From contig OX438757.1 in assembly GCA_949316235.1 (NCBI GenBank), positions 20,273,505 to 20,337,504 of the forward strand: a DNA stretch of 64,000 nt, written 5' to 3'. The translations under genes and the position numbers were made by a program. Position 1 is the first letter of the stretch. Each line of letters begins with the position of its first letter. This document shows, one piece after another, positions 1 to 10,469 of this stretch. The notes under the pieces are model-generated. The model did not search any database and was not told where the DNA came from. It saw only the letters and a program-made list of their open reading frames with translations. Origin of the DNA: Oegoconia quadripuncta (Eukaryota; Arthropoda; Insecta; Lepidoptera; Autostichidae).

Positions 1-755
1 GGTTGGACGGGCGGTGTCACCTGTCAGGTGTCAACCATCGCCGCCCCTCGGGGCATCCCGCTGGTGTAGGCCGCTATGGTGGGGGACGACCTCTCTGTTG
101 GGAGGCTGTCCCCTGCCATACCATATGGTGGTAACCCTTAGCTACCATGTGGTGTGGCGGGGGACTGCCTCTCTGTTATGGAGAGGTCGTAGCCGTGCGG
201 GACGGCCACTCTTTGCCGCCCGCAGCCAGGTTTGAGCTGCGGGCGCCAAGGAGAGGCCGTGGAAGGCGGTCCTCTCTCTCTGCGAGGACGGTATACTCGC
301 GGAGCGAGGGGAGATGCAGCCGCACGGGGGGCACGGAGGAGAGCTTATCTTTGGTGATAGGCGATCCTCTGCCCCCCCTACCCTGCGGGGCCGTGGGCGG
401 CGATCCGGGGGGATCACCGTCCACACATAGGCCCCGCGAGAAGGCGCGCGCGGTGTTTTCCGCGCGCCTTCTAGAGGTGGCTGGACCAGGCGATTCCTCC
501 CTGCTCCAGCCCAGAGGTGGGCCTGCCGCCGCTTGTCCTGGCGGCGGGCACCGCGCTGGCGTGGCTGCGGACGAATACCAGATGGTACCCGCGGCCACGC
601 CGTCAACGGCGCGCGCGAGGGAACACCCAGGAGTTTTTAGTCGGTAGGCCGGCACCTTCTGTGCCGGAGTCCGACATAATCCGCCCTCCTCCCCCGAGGA
701 GGGCGGATAAGCATGAGCGTTTCTCCTGGTAAAAAAAAAAAAAAAAAAAAAAAAA
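1..755 (+). mobile_element. 5'-truncated non-LTR retrotransposon 3' end (two-hairpin LINE, R1-like?)
   Basis: GC-rich, unlike the flanking AT-rich DNA, and ending in a 25-base poly(A) at 731-755, so this is the 3' part of a LINE whose 5' side lies outside the window. Just before the tail are two stem-loops: CCGGCAC/GTGCCGG (649-655 with 661-667) and TCCGCCCTCCT/AGGAGGGCGGA (680-690 with 697-707). A relative with the same two-hairpin layout lies at 32854-33069. One reading of the last ~100 bases (LVGRPAP, ending near the tail) resembles the same place in that relative (LVGSPAP), so the end of a reverse-transcriptase ORF may be present. Clade assignment to R1 is a guess. Confidence 0.65.
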
Positions 756-940
756 TGGTTGATATACTACATAAATACATTTTTTTTTGTAAATAAATAC
801 TTATTATAAATGAAAACATTCATAACTCGGGTACACGTGTCCGTATTCATCATACAAACATATGCCCCTTGGGGGAATCGAACCCGCAACCTTTTGGTAT
901 AGTGGTCAGAGTTTCTAACCACTACACCAAACATGTCGAC
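756..940 (-). mobile_element. SINE-A copy, cut by the LINE tail
   Basis: On the minus strand this has a tRNA-like head with an A-box-like motif (TGGTGTAGTGGTTAG, one change here), a B-box region with GGTTCGA and the SINE-A body. It starts directly after the poly(A) of the upstream LINE, so the LINE probably inserted into the SINE; the missing SINE end should lie left of the window. Not a functional tRNA: the anticodon stem cannot be drawn convincingly and it belongs to a repeated family. Confidence 0.8.
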
Positions 941-959
941 ATACATACATACATACATA
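939..959. repeat. (ACAT)n microsatellite
   Basis: About five tetranucleotide units directly next to the tRNA-like head of the SINE-A copy. Confidence 0.85.
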
Positions 960-1275
960 GTATATTTGTGTTGTATAATTTACGCTTTGTTTTGAATAAA
1001 ATATGTAATACGCTACAGATCTTCCCCCAGCGGGTCGTGGACCCCATCGTTCATAGTAATGAGGGTACAGGCCTCGTTGCGCGTCGATGTGCGACCGGCC
1101 TTACAGAGATGTGTGAGGCAGACATTACCGGCACTCGTGCGGAGATATGGGCGCGGTTTCCTGAATGTTAATGTTCACTCAATTGTTCGATATGTGACTA
1201 CAGATCTAACAATGCTGCATACACAGACTATATACGTCCTGTGGTTTGGATTGAATAAATTAAGATTTTTTTTTC
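960..1275. other. Unassigned DNA
   Basis: Contains a GC-richer patch at 1025-1165 that I do not recognise. Short open frames here have no ATG-led homologous product that I can name. Confidence 0.5.
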
Positions 1276-1551
1276 ACGACCTGTTTGGTGTAGTGGTTAC
1301 AAACTCTGCTACTATACCAAATGGTCGCGGGTTCGAATCCCGCTAGGGGCATTATGTTTGTATGAAGAATACGGACATGTGTACCCGAATTATGGATTTC
1401 ATTTATAATTAGTATTTATTTACAACAAAAAAAAGTATTTATGTAGTATATCAACCATCTGGTATCCACAACACAAGCCATTAGTTGCTTACTGTGGAAC
1501 TAGATGGCGCTGTGTGTATGTGTAAAGATATTTATTATTTATTTATTTATT
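1276..1551 (+). mobile_element. SINE-A copy, near full length
   Basis: Best copy for defining the family: tRNA-like head with TGGTGTAGTGG (1286-1296) and GGTTCGAATCC (1330-1340), then a body with the phrases CATATGTTTGTATGATGAA and AGATGGCGCTGTGTGTATG, ending in a TTTA-rich tail at 1531-1551. Pol III boxes are as expected for a tRNA-derived SINE; the element codes for no protein. Confidence 0.9.
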
Positions 1552-1554
1552 CCT

Positions 1555-1713
1555 CCACCGAAAAACCATGAGATAACAATATTTGCTGATGACACCTCCT
1601 TGCTCTTCAAAGTTAGGAGACGACAGAAAACTCTTGACGACGTGAATAGTGCTATCTCTAAGGTGGTTGAATGGTTTACGTCAAATTTGATTTTGATTTT
1701 GATTTTAAATTGA
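1555..1713 (+). pseudogene. Jockey-like reverse transcriptase fragment fused to a LINE tail
   Basis: The translation carries the RT active-site motif FADDT followed by DVNSAISKVVEWFTSN, closely like the Jockey-like LINE-J copy at 17.1-18.5 kb. Instead of continuing through the rest of ORF2 (about 190 codons plus 3' UTR in that copy), it runs straight into (GATTTT)n at 1688-1706, the terminal repeat of LINE-J. This is therefore a broken, internally deleted copy. Confidence 0.8.
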
Positions 1714-2264
1714 AGAAGAACACAATTTGTGAACGTTACTGGCTTAGTAACAGTCTTCTGATTTCGCTGTAAGACCGAAAAAGGGCAAAGGTTAAAGGTT
1801 ATTGGACAAAGGCTGATCTCCGCCATCCAACGGGACCCCATTACCAGCGTCCTAAGCACACGAACGGGACCACAATAAACATTTTAAATGAAGTGCTTTT
1901 ATTTTTAACCGGCTTTAAAAAAGGTGGAGGTTCCCGTATTATATATTACCTATATTTCTCTATCGATCTATGTATGTACGTATATGAAATCTTTTCACGT
2001 AGTTGGTATCTATATCCCTATTTAATATCGCACAACCTGCCTATTTCAAATCTTTATACCCAAAGGTTGCATGGAAGAGATCGCTGTCAGTGATGAGATC
2101 GCCAAATTGTACGTTCTACTTTCACCACTTTCTGTAACCGTATTTTATGCAATAAAGTGTATTTGTATTGTATTTAGGATTAAACTGAGAGTAAAATAAG
2201 ATACGTTCTTAGCCAAGTTTAATGAAAATCGGTTAAGCCGTTTGGTGTATTTCTATGATATCCA
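1714..2264. other. Mostly unassigned; LINE tail remnants
   Basis: 1905-1945 resembles a repeat beginning TTAACCG.CTT.AAAAAAGG (also seen reversed at 42748-42785). 2092-2178 is a LINE 3' tail with GCAATAAAGTGTATTTGTATTG, related to the better copy at 13936-14037. The remainder is unassigned. Confidence 0.5.
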
Positions 2265-3060
2265 TAGTCTGTCGCGGGCATTCTAAATATATACATTTTA
2301 TATCGACGGGTTCCGGGCTATTTGTATTAACCGCCATTTTTGAAACTTCACACCAGAGCAGTTTAAAGTTTCGATTTTCAGAAAAAAAATCATAACTTTA
2401 GCAAATCGCATTATTTTTTCAAAGCAAAGGAAATTTCTGTTTCTGTTACACATTATTCATATTTTGATTAATGTTTTTTTCCGATATTCCTATTTTTAAC
2501 GAAAATAAATGTCGATTAATACAAAATGACCCACATTTTCGTTTTTTTTGTTCCAGGCTAAATGACTTAACCGCCTAGGTTTATTAATATATGTTCCAAG
2601 CTACTTGACTTAACCGCCTAAGTTTATTAATACATGTTCCAAGCTACTTGACATAACCGCCTAGGTTTATTAATACATGTTCCAAGCTACTTGACTCAAC
2701 CGCCTAGGTTTATTAATACATGTTCCAAGCTACTTGACTTAAGTACCTAGGATAGCAAATAATAGCTCTAAGCTAAGTGCTTTAACCAATGAGTTGGTCA
2801 TATTTCAAACCTAAGCTAATTGATTTAAATACCATATCTCAAACTTATTGATGTATGGCTAATTAGTTTATGTGACTTATTTCTTTTTTTTAAATTGTTT
2901 GCAATCATACTAAAATAATAAGGTGTGCAGAAATTGACGGCTAAAACATTGATTAATTAAAAGGTACGTTGAAATAATAGGGGGTTTCACCTATCTTGTT
3001 AATTATTATGAAATGAAAAATAAAACATAGGTAATAAATTGTTCAAAGATAAGTTTTTTA
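2265..3060. mobile_element. FB-family repeat fragment
   Basis: The words ATCGACGGGTTCCGGGCTAT and TTAACCGCCATTTTT at 2302-2346 match the arm of the large inverted repeat at 8669-8711, so this belongs to the same unclassified family. It then diverges into AT-rich DNA and a 43-bp minisatellite. No transposase is visible. Confidence 0.6.
2550..2751. repeat. 43-bp minisatellite, about 4.7 units
   Basis: Units start at 2550, 2593, 2636, 2679 and 2722, each with GTTCCAAGCTACTTGAC, then TAACCGCCTAGG, then TTTATTAATACAT. Units are nearly identical, so the expansion is recent compared with the degenerate ~50-bp relatives at 6640-6880. Confidence 0.9.
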
Positions 3061-3072
3061 TTTAAACTAACT

Positions 3073-3504
3073 TGTGTAAAGTGCGCTGATGCACACAAAA
3101 CAGCAGACTGTCCCAAGAAGGATCGCAACAGCCCAGCAAAATGCGCTTTATGCCTTGGTAACCATCCTGCAAACTACAGGGGTTGTGATCTCTATAAAGA
3201 AATAATGAACCGAAAATATAACAAAAGAAACAACACTGACACTTAAAAACCATTACGGAAAAGTAGTGAGGAGATAAGGCATGCGAATAACACTGAAAAT
3301 GACAGAACTAAAGAAATAAATACAACCAACCAAGCAACATATGCAGATGTTACCAAAAATAAAAACCAACGCGTAAGTGTTGAGCCAACCCAAGTAGTGC
3401 AAGACCTACTTATAAAACAGTCTGAAAAGATTGACCTACTCTTACAGCATATAGGCAACCTAATGGGCCTTATGACTAAACTCATAGACCAACTATTAAA
3501 GTGA
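3073..3504 (+). pseudogene. ORF1 (gag-like) C-terminal remnant of LINE-G
   Basis: The frame reads two zinc knuckles: CVKC-ADA-H-KTAD-C (CX2CX3HX4C) and CALC-LGN-H-PANYRG-C (CX2CX3HX6C), as in gag-like ORF1 proteins of Jockey-type LINEs, which bind element RNA. An in-frame TAA at 3244-3246 interrupts it. Beyond that the frame continues to a TGA at 3502-3504, giving a hydrophobic and charged tail (LLIKQSEKIDLLLQHIGNL). The N-terminal part is lost by 5' truncation. Confidence 0.8.
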
Positions 3505-6133
3505 TTGGATTACGGATTGGAACTTGGAACGTAAACGGACTTGCTCCAAATAGAGACGAAGTGGAAGTACTGTTGAGTATGCATAGACTAGATGTGCTTC
3601 TGATATCTGAGACACACTTCACTAATAGAAGTGCCATAAGGATACCACAGTATAATATCTACACCACAAACCATCCCGATGGAACGGCTCATGGAGGATC
3701 TGCGATTATCATTAAATCTAACATGAAGCATCACCAGCTGCCTTGTTATAAAACGGAACATATACAGGCGACAACAATTTTTGTTGAGGACAAAAATGGT
3801 GGTTTTAGTGTGTCCGCGGTATACTGTCCTCCAAAACACAACATCAAGGAATACCAATTCACTCACTACTTTGCAACCCTCGGAAGACGTTTCATAGCTG
3901 GTGGCGACTGGAATGCAAATCATACATTCTGGGGATCACGACTCATACATACTAGAGGAAGAGAGATGAAGTTATGTATTGATAAGAATAGATTCGTGAC
4001 TCTGTCACAAGCTGAACCAACACACTGGCCAAGTGATCCAAAGAGACTACCGGACGTGATTGATTTCTTTGTTGCGGGAGGTCTCCCAAGACTAAACTTT
4101 CATGTTGAGACTTGCTTGGATGGCTCATCGGATCGTGTACCAGTGATTCTGACGGCTGGTGCAACTGCACTGCATCATGACAGTCAACACCGACTATGCA
4201 ATAACCTGACTGACTGGAACTCCTTCCGAGAAATGGTTGAGGAAGGACTGGAGTTGAAGGTGGCTTTAAAGACATCGGATGATATCGATAGAGCCGCAAG
4301 AGAATTCATGGAAGCAGTGCAGTGTGCCTGCTGGCATTGTACCCCTGTAAAAAAACCTGCAAAATCAAGAAACAGCATACCATGGCAGATACGTGAGAAA
4401 ATTAGGGAAAAACGAAGATTGCGACGGGTTTGGCACATTAGTCGAGCTAGAGAGGATAAAGCAGCCCTAAACAAGGCCATCAAAGAAGTCAGAGAGGTTA
4501 TTGCTGCTGCTAATAGTGCAACACTAAAAGCTCAACTGGAATCTTTAACAGCGACTAGAGCTACAGACTATTCATTGTGGAAAAGTACACGGAGCATGAA
4601 TCGACCTCAAACCACAAAACCTCCAATAAAGATGGAAAACAATGACTGGGCTAGAACAAGTAAGCAAAAAGCTGAAGTGTTTGCGGAACACCTAGCAAAG
4701 GTATTTGTGCCTAACTCGGCCGAAACAGACGTGGATGACTCAGATGTGGAACTCATTCTGGATCAGCCATACCAGATGGAACTGCCTATCAAACCGATTA
4801 CTCCAAGATAAATAGTAAGGCACATCCAAAACCTCGGTAATGGGAAGGCCCCTGGTTTCGATATCATTACAAAAGAAATACTGAAAGAGCTGCCAGGGAA
4901 GGCTGTGACGTATTTGACCCTTCTGTTCAACGGTATACTCAGGGTGGGACATTATCCATCTCTGTGGAAGGTGTCACAAATAGTAATGATACACAAAGAA
5001 GGAAAACCAGCGCACGAGGTAACCTCATACAGACCTATAAGCCTCCTTCCCATAGTATCAAAACTCTTTGAAAAACTACTGCTCCATAGAATGTCACCAG
5101 CCCTAAGAGACAGGGCAGTAATCCCAGACCACCAGTTCGGCTTTCGACAGAAGCACGCAACCGTTGAACTAGTCCACAGAGTTTGCGGTGAGGTGAGGAG
5201 GTCCCTAGAGAACAAGGAATACTGTGCCTCTGCTTTCCTGGATATACAGCAAGCATTCGATAGGGTATGGCACATGGGGCTCCTGTGCAAAGTCAAACAA
5301 TCATTGCCACACACATTTTATGAGATCCTACAGTCGTACCTGACGGACAGAATCTTCCAAGTTAAGGAAAGCGACTCGGCATCCAGGTTCTACGAAATTA
5401 GAGCCGGCGTACCCCAGGGTTCAGTGCTGGGACCAGTGTTATATACAATATACACAGCAGACCTACCACAGCCGCTGACTGTAATGACTGCAACATATGC
5501 CGACGACACGGCCATTCTGGCGAGCCATAGTGATCCCGAAATAGCATCTAACATACTTCAACTAAGCTTGGATGAAATAGGCAAATGGTTGAAGAAATGG
5601 AGAATTAAAGCTAGTGCATCCAAATTTGTCCAGGTGACGTTTACGCTACGGAAGGGCAACTGTCCTCCTGTTAAACTTGACGAACAAGAACTTCCTCATA
5701 GAGACTCGGTGAAATATCTGGGAATCCACCTTGACCGAAGACTCACCTGGAAAACTCATATTCAGGCTAAAAGGGAGCAGATCAACATAAAATACAGAAA
5801 CTTGTACTGGCTTATAGGCAGGAATTCAGTTCTTTCCACTGATAACAAATTGTTAGTGTATATAGAGCCATACTAAAGCCAGTCTGGACGTATGGCATTC
5901 AGTTGTGGGGCTCTGCATGCACCTCCAATCTCAACATCCTACAGAGAATGCAAAATGGCATCTTAAAAAACATCTCAGATGCACCGTGGTACATTAGGAT
6001 CGCAGAGGTGCATGACATACTAAAAATTAACACCGTGCAGCAGGAGATAAAGCTGTCTGCCGAACGCTATAGGATCAGACTGGACAGACATCCAAATCCG
6101 TTGGCTGTCTTTTCCCTGAAATTAAAATTCTAA
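3501..6133 (+). pseudogene. ORF2 (endonuclease-reverse transcriptase) of LINE-G, broken
   Basis: The N-terminal apurinic-like endonuclease shows WNVNG, a SETH motif, GGDWNANH (about residue 135) and SSDRVP, where the usual catalytic His of SDH is Arg (residue 212). The reverse transcriptase follows with QFGFRQKH, FLDIQQAFDRVWH, GVPQGSVLGP and YADDT (about residue 666). A TAA at 4809-4811 splits the frame between the two domains, and an apparent 2-base gain near 5864-5868 shifts the last ~88 codons (ending KLKF at 6133). The first codon is GTG where ATG would be expected; it overlaps the ORF1 stop as GTGA, so an ancestral ATGA overlap is likely. Confidence 0.85.
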
Positions 6134-6283
6134 TTATTTGAGATAATATTGCAGTTACTCATTCTTCTTTATTGTTAATCTTTAACATTTAGAACTGTTC
6201 CTATCCTAATTCTAAACAAGTTAAAGAAATGTAGCTTTTGTTAATTGTGCAATAAAGAGTATTTGAATTGAATTGAATTGAAA

Positions 6284-6879
6284 AGTCTCTTCAATGACGC
6301 GGCGCGGGGGAGGAGGCCTCAAGCGCCCGCGCGCCTTGGCCCCCGATATTCTAACTCGCGCGGTTAATCACGCTGGCGCCAAAATCAATGTTTTAACCAA
6401 CGTCTTAATAGTCAATCCATACAAAATTTCGATTGTATTAATGTGTATACTATACTTATTCCGTTGAAAATAAACTGTTTGATGTACTAGAACTTTACTT
6501 TTGTTATAGCTGAAACGACAGTGCAAATCAAATATAGACTAAGAAAAATAGGTTTAACCATTATCTGTAAATGTTTACTGTTGAAACCATAAATAGTTCA
6601 TGCGACCGGTATACCATAATCTACTACAAGCTAAATGGTTGAAGTGACAACATCTAGCATTTCAAGTACCAAGCTTAATGTATGAACCGACACTGGACAT
6701 AAATTTGACAAAGAGGCTAGTTGTATTAAGCGACACTGGATATGAATTTAAATAAGAACCTAATTGTATTAAGCGACAATGGATAAGAATTTAACTAAGA
6801 GGCTAATTGCATGAAGCGACATTTCTATATATTTATAAGGTCAGGCTAAATGCTTGAACGTACACTGCCTGTAAATTGT
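6284..6879. mobile_element. FB-family flank with degenerate tandem repeats
   Basis: A GC-rich patch at 6297-6380 includes GCGCGGTTAAT...TGGCGCC, recalling the FB arm (8081-8107). From about 6640 to 6880 there are loose ~50-bp repeats built on TTGTATTAAGCGACA and GGCTAATTG. No coding potential is seen. Confidence 0.45.
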
Positions 6880-8944
6880 TGCTCCAGGAAAAAAGGTTTA
6901 AACGACTATGTAGTATTTGGTAGTGAGCTTAAGTACACAAGTCTTAAATTTGACAATATTTTGTGTCGGTCCATACATTGCAGTGCAAAATAGGCCAAAA
7001 AAATGCGGTTGTATTAAGCGACATTTTTATGCTCCGATCGTCACCTAACTGAGCACAAACGACGCAGAAAAATTCGCTGATTCCAAATATACAGGGCGTC
7101 CCAAAGTTATGGGACATGAAGGGGAAGTACCTTAAATATTGTAGATAGTGAATTTTGCTCAAAGAAGACTTTATGTTATTTTTAAAAGTTAGTAATTCTG
7201 CATTCATAGATTTTCTAAAAATTACTTGCTTCGGCTGGGAATCGAACCGACTTAAATGTGAAAAAAAAAACACCCTACTTTTATGATGCCAATCGAAAGA
7301 ATAGCTAAAAAATAATAACTCTGCCTAAGTAACATAGTATTTTAAAAGAAAGGAACAACATAAAATGATTGAGTCAAATTTCAAGAAAGTTATTTATTGC
7401 CGACGACGTTCGAAAAGTAGCGATATTATCATTCCAAAGATAGCATTGATTATTCGTAAATAAGTTGCAAACAGAATTGTGCCATATCACATCGAGTGTT
7501 CACCATAAAATGATTAGAAAATCAACAGGCAGCGGGCTCATTAAAAGATTGGCGATTTGCGTAAGACAAGAGGGATCACATTTTGAGCATTTAATTAATT
7601 AATTTACAAAAAAATACCTACTTAATTGACTACGGCAGTTTCATGTATGTTTTTTATTTGATTAAAATGATTAATTTCACGTTGTTCCTTTCTTTTAAAA
7701 TACTATGTTACTTAGGCAGAGTTATTATTTTTTAGCTATTCTTTCGATTGGCATCATAAAAGTAGGGTGTTTTTTTTTTCACATTTGAGTCGGTTCGATT
7801 CCCAGCCGAAGCAAATAATTTTTAGAAAATCTATGAATGCAGAATTACTAACTTTTAAAAATAACATAAAGTCTTCTTTGAGCAAAATTCACTATCTACG
7901 ATATTTAAGGTACTTCCCCTTCATGTCCCATAACTTTGGGACGCCCTGTATATAAAAGTCTAATAGCAAAAAAATGGCGGTTAATTCAAATAGCCCGGAA
8001 CCCGTCGATATATTTGTCGCAGATAGCGATAAATTAGCGATAGAATTCATTATTCGAACGGTCAACTGACTATCATAATGCGCGGTTAATGGTAAACCTG
8101 GTGGCGCTGTATCACCGGAAATGGCGCGGTGACGACATTAATATAAGGTCCGCACATCGAAAATCACAGGAACTTTACTACGAGCCTTCAAAGGAGTCGG
8201 GGCTCCACTGAACACATTAGCGACTGTGAGTGATTCTGATTGCCTACTATCACCGACGCGTGGAAGAGTCCGGTGAATCGTTAGTTTGAGGGAGGTTGAT
8301 CGTGGGACTCGAGCAAGGAGGAATTGAATACCAGGTCCGGTTGAATTCCACAGGCTGCGCGCGGGGGCCGGGCTGTATGGCATGGGGGGCGTGCAAATGT
8401 TTGCTATTCACCGGTAAGCATCTCAGGTTTCATGATTATGGTCGAGGGTGAATACGTTGTCGATTCGCCTATAGTGGCTTGCAAGCCTCCTTTGAAGGCT
8501 CGTAGTAAAGTTCCTGTGATTTTCGATGTGCGGACCTTATATTAATGTCGTCACCGCGCCATTTCCGGTGATACAGCGCCACCAGGTTTACCATTAACCG
8601 CGCATTATGATAGTCAGTTGACCGTTCGAATAATGAATTCTATCGCTAATTTATCGCTATCTGCGACAAATATATCGACGGGTTCCGGGCTATTTGAATT
8701 AACCGCCATTTTTTTGCTATTAGACTTTTATATATATTTGGAATCAGCGAATTTTTCTGCGTCGTTTGTGCTCAGTTAGGTGACGATCGGAGCATAAAAA
8801 TGTCGCTTAATACAACCGCATTTTTTTGGCCTATTTTGCACTGCAATGTATGGACCGACACAAAATATTGTCAAATTTAAGACTTGTGTACTTAAGCTCA
8901 CTACCAAATACTACATAGTCGTTTAAACCTTTTTTCCTGGAGCA
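6880..8944. mobile_element. FB element: inverted repeat with 458-bp arms (foldback-like)
   Basis: The right arm 8487-8944 is the reverse complement of 8196 back to 7951 plus 7091 back to 6880. Removing the nested element and its duplicated TA makes both arms 458 bp and nearly identical over the stretches compared. The single-copy centre is 8197-8486. Internal words such as TTAATACAACCGC and TTAACCGCC recur in other FB pieces (2.3-3.0 kb, 23.76-23.89 kb). No transposase frame is present. Alternatives are a recent local inverted duplication or a hairpin MITE. Confidence 0.85.
7092..7948. mobile_element. TIR-a: 857-bp element with ~270-bp inverted repeats, in the FB arm
   Basis: It begins CAGGGCGTCCCAAAGTTATG and ends with the reverse complement. 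Inverted repeats run about 7092-7360 and 7680-7948 with only a few mismatches. It is flanked by TA on both sides (7090-7091 and 7949-7950). The uninterrupted target, readable in the other FB arm, has that TA once, so TA is the target duplication. This suggests a Tc1/mariner-type non-autonomous element. The centre (7361-7679) holds no recognisable protein. Confidence 0.85.
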
Positions 8945-9392
8945 TAACCTAGTCATAAACTAGGTAAAATTATAGGTACTATGGATCCTAAATAACGCAT
9001 AAACATACATAAATATTTATATAAATGTTTGAGGAGGTAGATGCAAGCAGGGAAAAACGGTTTTCCGAATAGAAACCATCCACCTTATACCATCCAATGG
9101 CCTGGAGTTCCTGGAAGGCAGAGAATCCTCACCCCGCATCACACAAACAGATTATGAGAGTCCACCGCGAAAGCCCTTGAGGGAAAGCACTGGAGAAAGT
9201 TCTTTGATAGCTTAGAAGGTCACACTTTAGACGAGATAAAAGGTTTATATGTCAACGCACGGACGGTTCATCGGCAACGGGGTGAGACCCGGCGCGGGGG
9301 TACCCAATGGTAGCCCTTGTCTAATACAAGCAGTAGGTTGATGATATTTCTAAATGTCGAAAGTTTTTCCCTGATTTTATATATAAATACGG
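8945..9392. other. SINE-B scrap then unassigned DNA
   Basis: 8960-9030 resembles the body of a minus-strand SINE-B (ACATAAATATTTATATAAAT). 9040-9300 is a GC-richer stretch in which one frame reads as a degenerate fragment (WPGVPGRQRI, then FDSLEGHTLDEIKGLYVNA), probably old retroelement coding DNA; I cannot name it. Confidence 0.4.
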
Positions 9393-9500
9393 AACAATAA
9401 ACATTCATGACTCTCGACTTCGTATTCCTGGATTCGAATCTACAACCGTTGGTTTCGAAAGTAGGGTCACTACACCACACCAATTGATCGTCGGAAAACA
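9393..9500 (-). mobile_element. SINE-B head, diverged
   Basis: The minus strand reads a tRNA-like head with GGTGTGGTGTAGTGACC and GATTCGAATCC. It is shorter and more diverged than the copy at 21057-21278. Confidence 0.6.
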
Positions 9501-9944
9501 AACATGAAGAGAAATAAGAACAATGAAAAGAAATTGGTACGACAAATTATTAACTAGTGTGCTACAGACCTTATCTTCCACATCCGTGTCGTATGCTTAT
9601 TGCCCCAATGTATTCCAGTTGTTTTTCTCTTCTGGTTCCCGTTCGTTGTTTGTTACTCGTTAAACATTGTTTATGGAGTCGTTACTGCATTTCCTTCTGC
9701 TTCGTGTTACCTCATTTTCTCATATATAATAGGGTTTTTTATTGTTGCAACATTGTATGTTACTTTTGACTTGCTCCGATGTAATTACAAAGGCTTTCGG
9801 AGAGGAAAGTCGGTCGAACGGAGAAATTCAGTATTTGCCTACTACGGCGAAGCCAAAAGGATGCTTTATGTTACCAGCTCAAGTCTAAACGTCTCAGCTG
9901 ATTTGAGTAAATAAGGTGTCACATTAAATACAAATATATAAACA
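9501..9944. other. Unassigned DNA
   Basis: Open frames of up to about 100 codons exist but lack a convincing ATG start and match no family I know. Confidence 0.4.
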
Positions 9945-10147
9945 CTAGCATTCCGCCCTGCGCTGCGCAGATATTTGTTTATCGCGGAAATTTGTTTATC
10001 CCGTGGGAACTACTTACTTTATCTGAATAAAAAATATCCTATGCCTTAATCCAGGTTATATTCTATCTATATACCAAATTCCATCCAAATCCATTTAGCC
10101 GTTAGCAACAAACAAACATCGAAACTTTCGCATTTATAATATTAGTT
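9945..10147 (-). mobile_element. Helitron-like non-autonomous element
   Basis: The minus strand runs from TAATATTATAAATGCGAAAG through GTTGCTAACGGC and GTTCCCACGGGATAAACA to a degenerate GCGGAATGCTAGT end. There are no inverted repeats and no evident target duplication, consistent with a Helitron-type short element of the sort common in Lepidoptera. Better 3' ends occur at 39545-39768 and 41373-41523. Confidence 0.65.
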
Positions 10148-10290
10148 ATATCACGGACACTAACACCAATCATCTAACCGTAGATAAACCTACATAAAAT
10201 TTAAATAAACATCCACGACTCGCGAATAAACGTATACATCACACAAACATTTACCCCTCGCGGGATTCTAACCCGTAACCGTTAATATTG
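10148..10290 (-). mobile_element. SINE-B copy, head incomplete
   Basis: It matches the body and B-box end of the copy at 21057-21278 (CACAAACATTTACCCCTCG, GCGGGATTC), but the A-box end is lost. Confidence 0.65.
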
Positions 10291-10469
10291 TAATGATAAA
10301 TCTAATATGACGGATGCTTTTTAAAGTGATACGTTTAGTTTTTTTTTAATATATATTTATTCATTTTATTCTATTAAATAAAAAGTTTTGACTATTGAAG
10401 ACGAATAGCGAATGCGACTGCACCACGAGTGCTTCGCCTTGTCTTCGTCGAGTTTAGTTATATTACTGA

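Larger units (their letters stand above)
3061..6283 (+). mobile_element. LINE-G: Jockey-clade-like non-LTR retrotransposon, 5' truncated
   Basis: Order is gag-like ORF1 remnant, endonuclease, reverse transcriptase, 3' UTR with AATAAA (6251-6256) and a terminal (TTGAA)n repeat at 6263-6283. At 3.2 kb it is the most complete LINE in the window. Two nonsense changes, one frameshift and one active-site change show it is dead. No clear target-site duplication was found. Confidence 0.85.

Noticed and set aside
147..647. Open frame of 166 codons at the left edge
   Set aside because: GC-rich DNA keeps several overlapping frames open on both strands. The composition is Gly/Pro/Arg-rich, no domain is visible, and it lies within a LINE 3' end.
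1276..1350. tRNA gene (and similar tRNA-like sequences at 20740, 41665, 60142, 62349, 63215)
   Set aside because: All belong to multi-copy SINE families with attached bodies and A-rich tails. The heads are diverged from a foldable tRNA.
6944..7273. Protein frames of 109 and 62 codons (6944-7273 minus, 7767-7955 plus) with the same N-terminus
   Set aside because: They are the same inverted-repeat DNA of TIR-a read twice, not two related genes.
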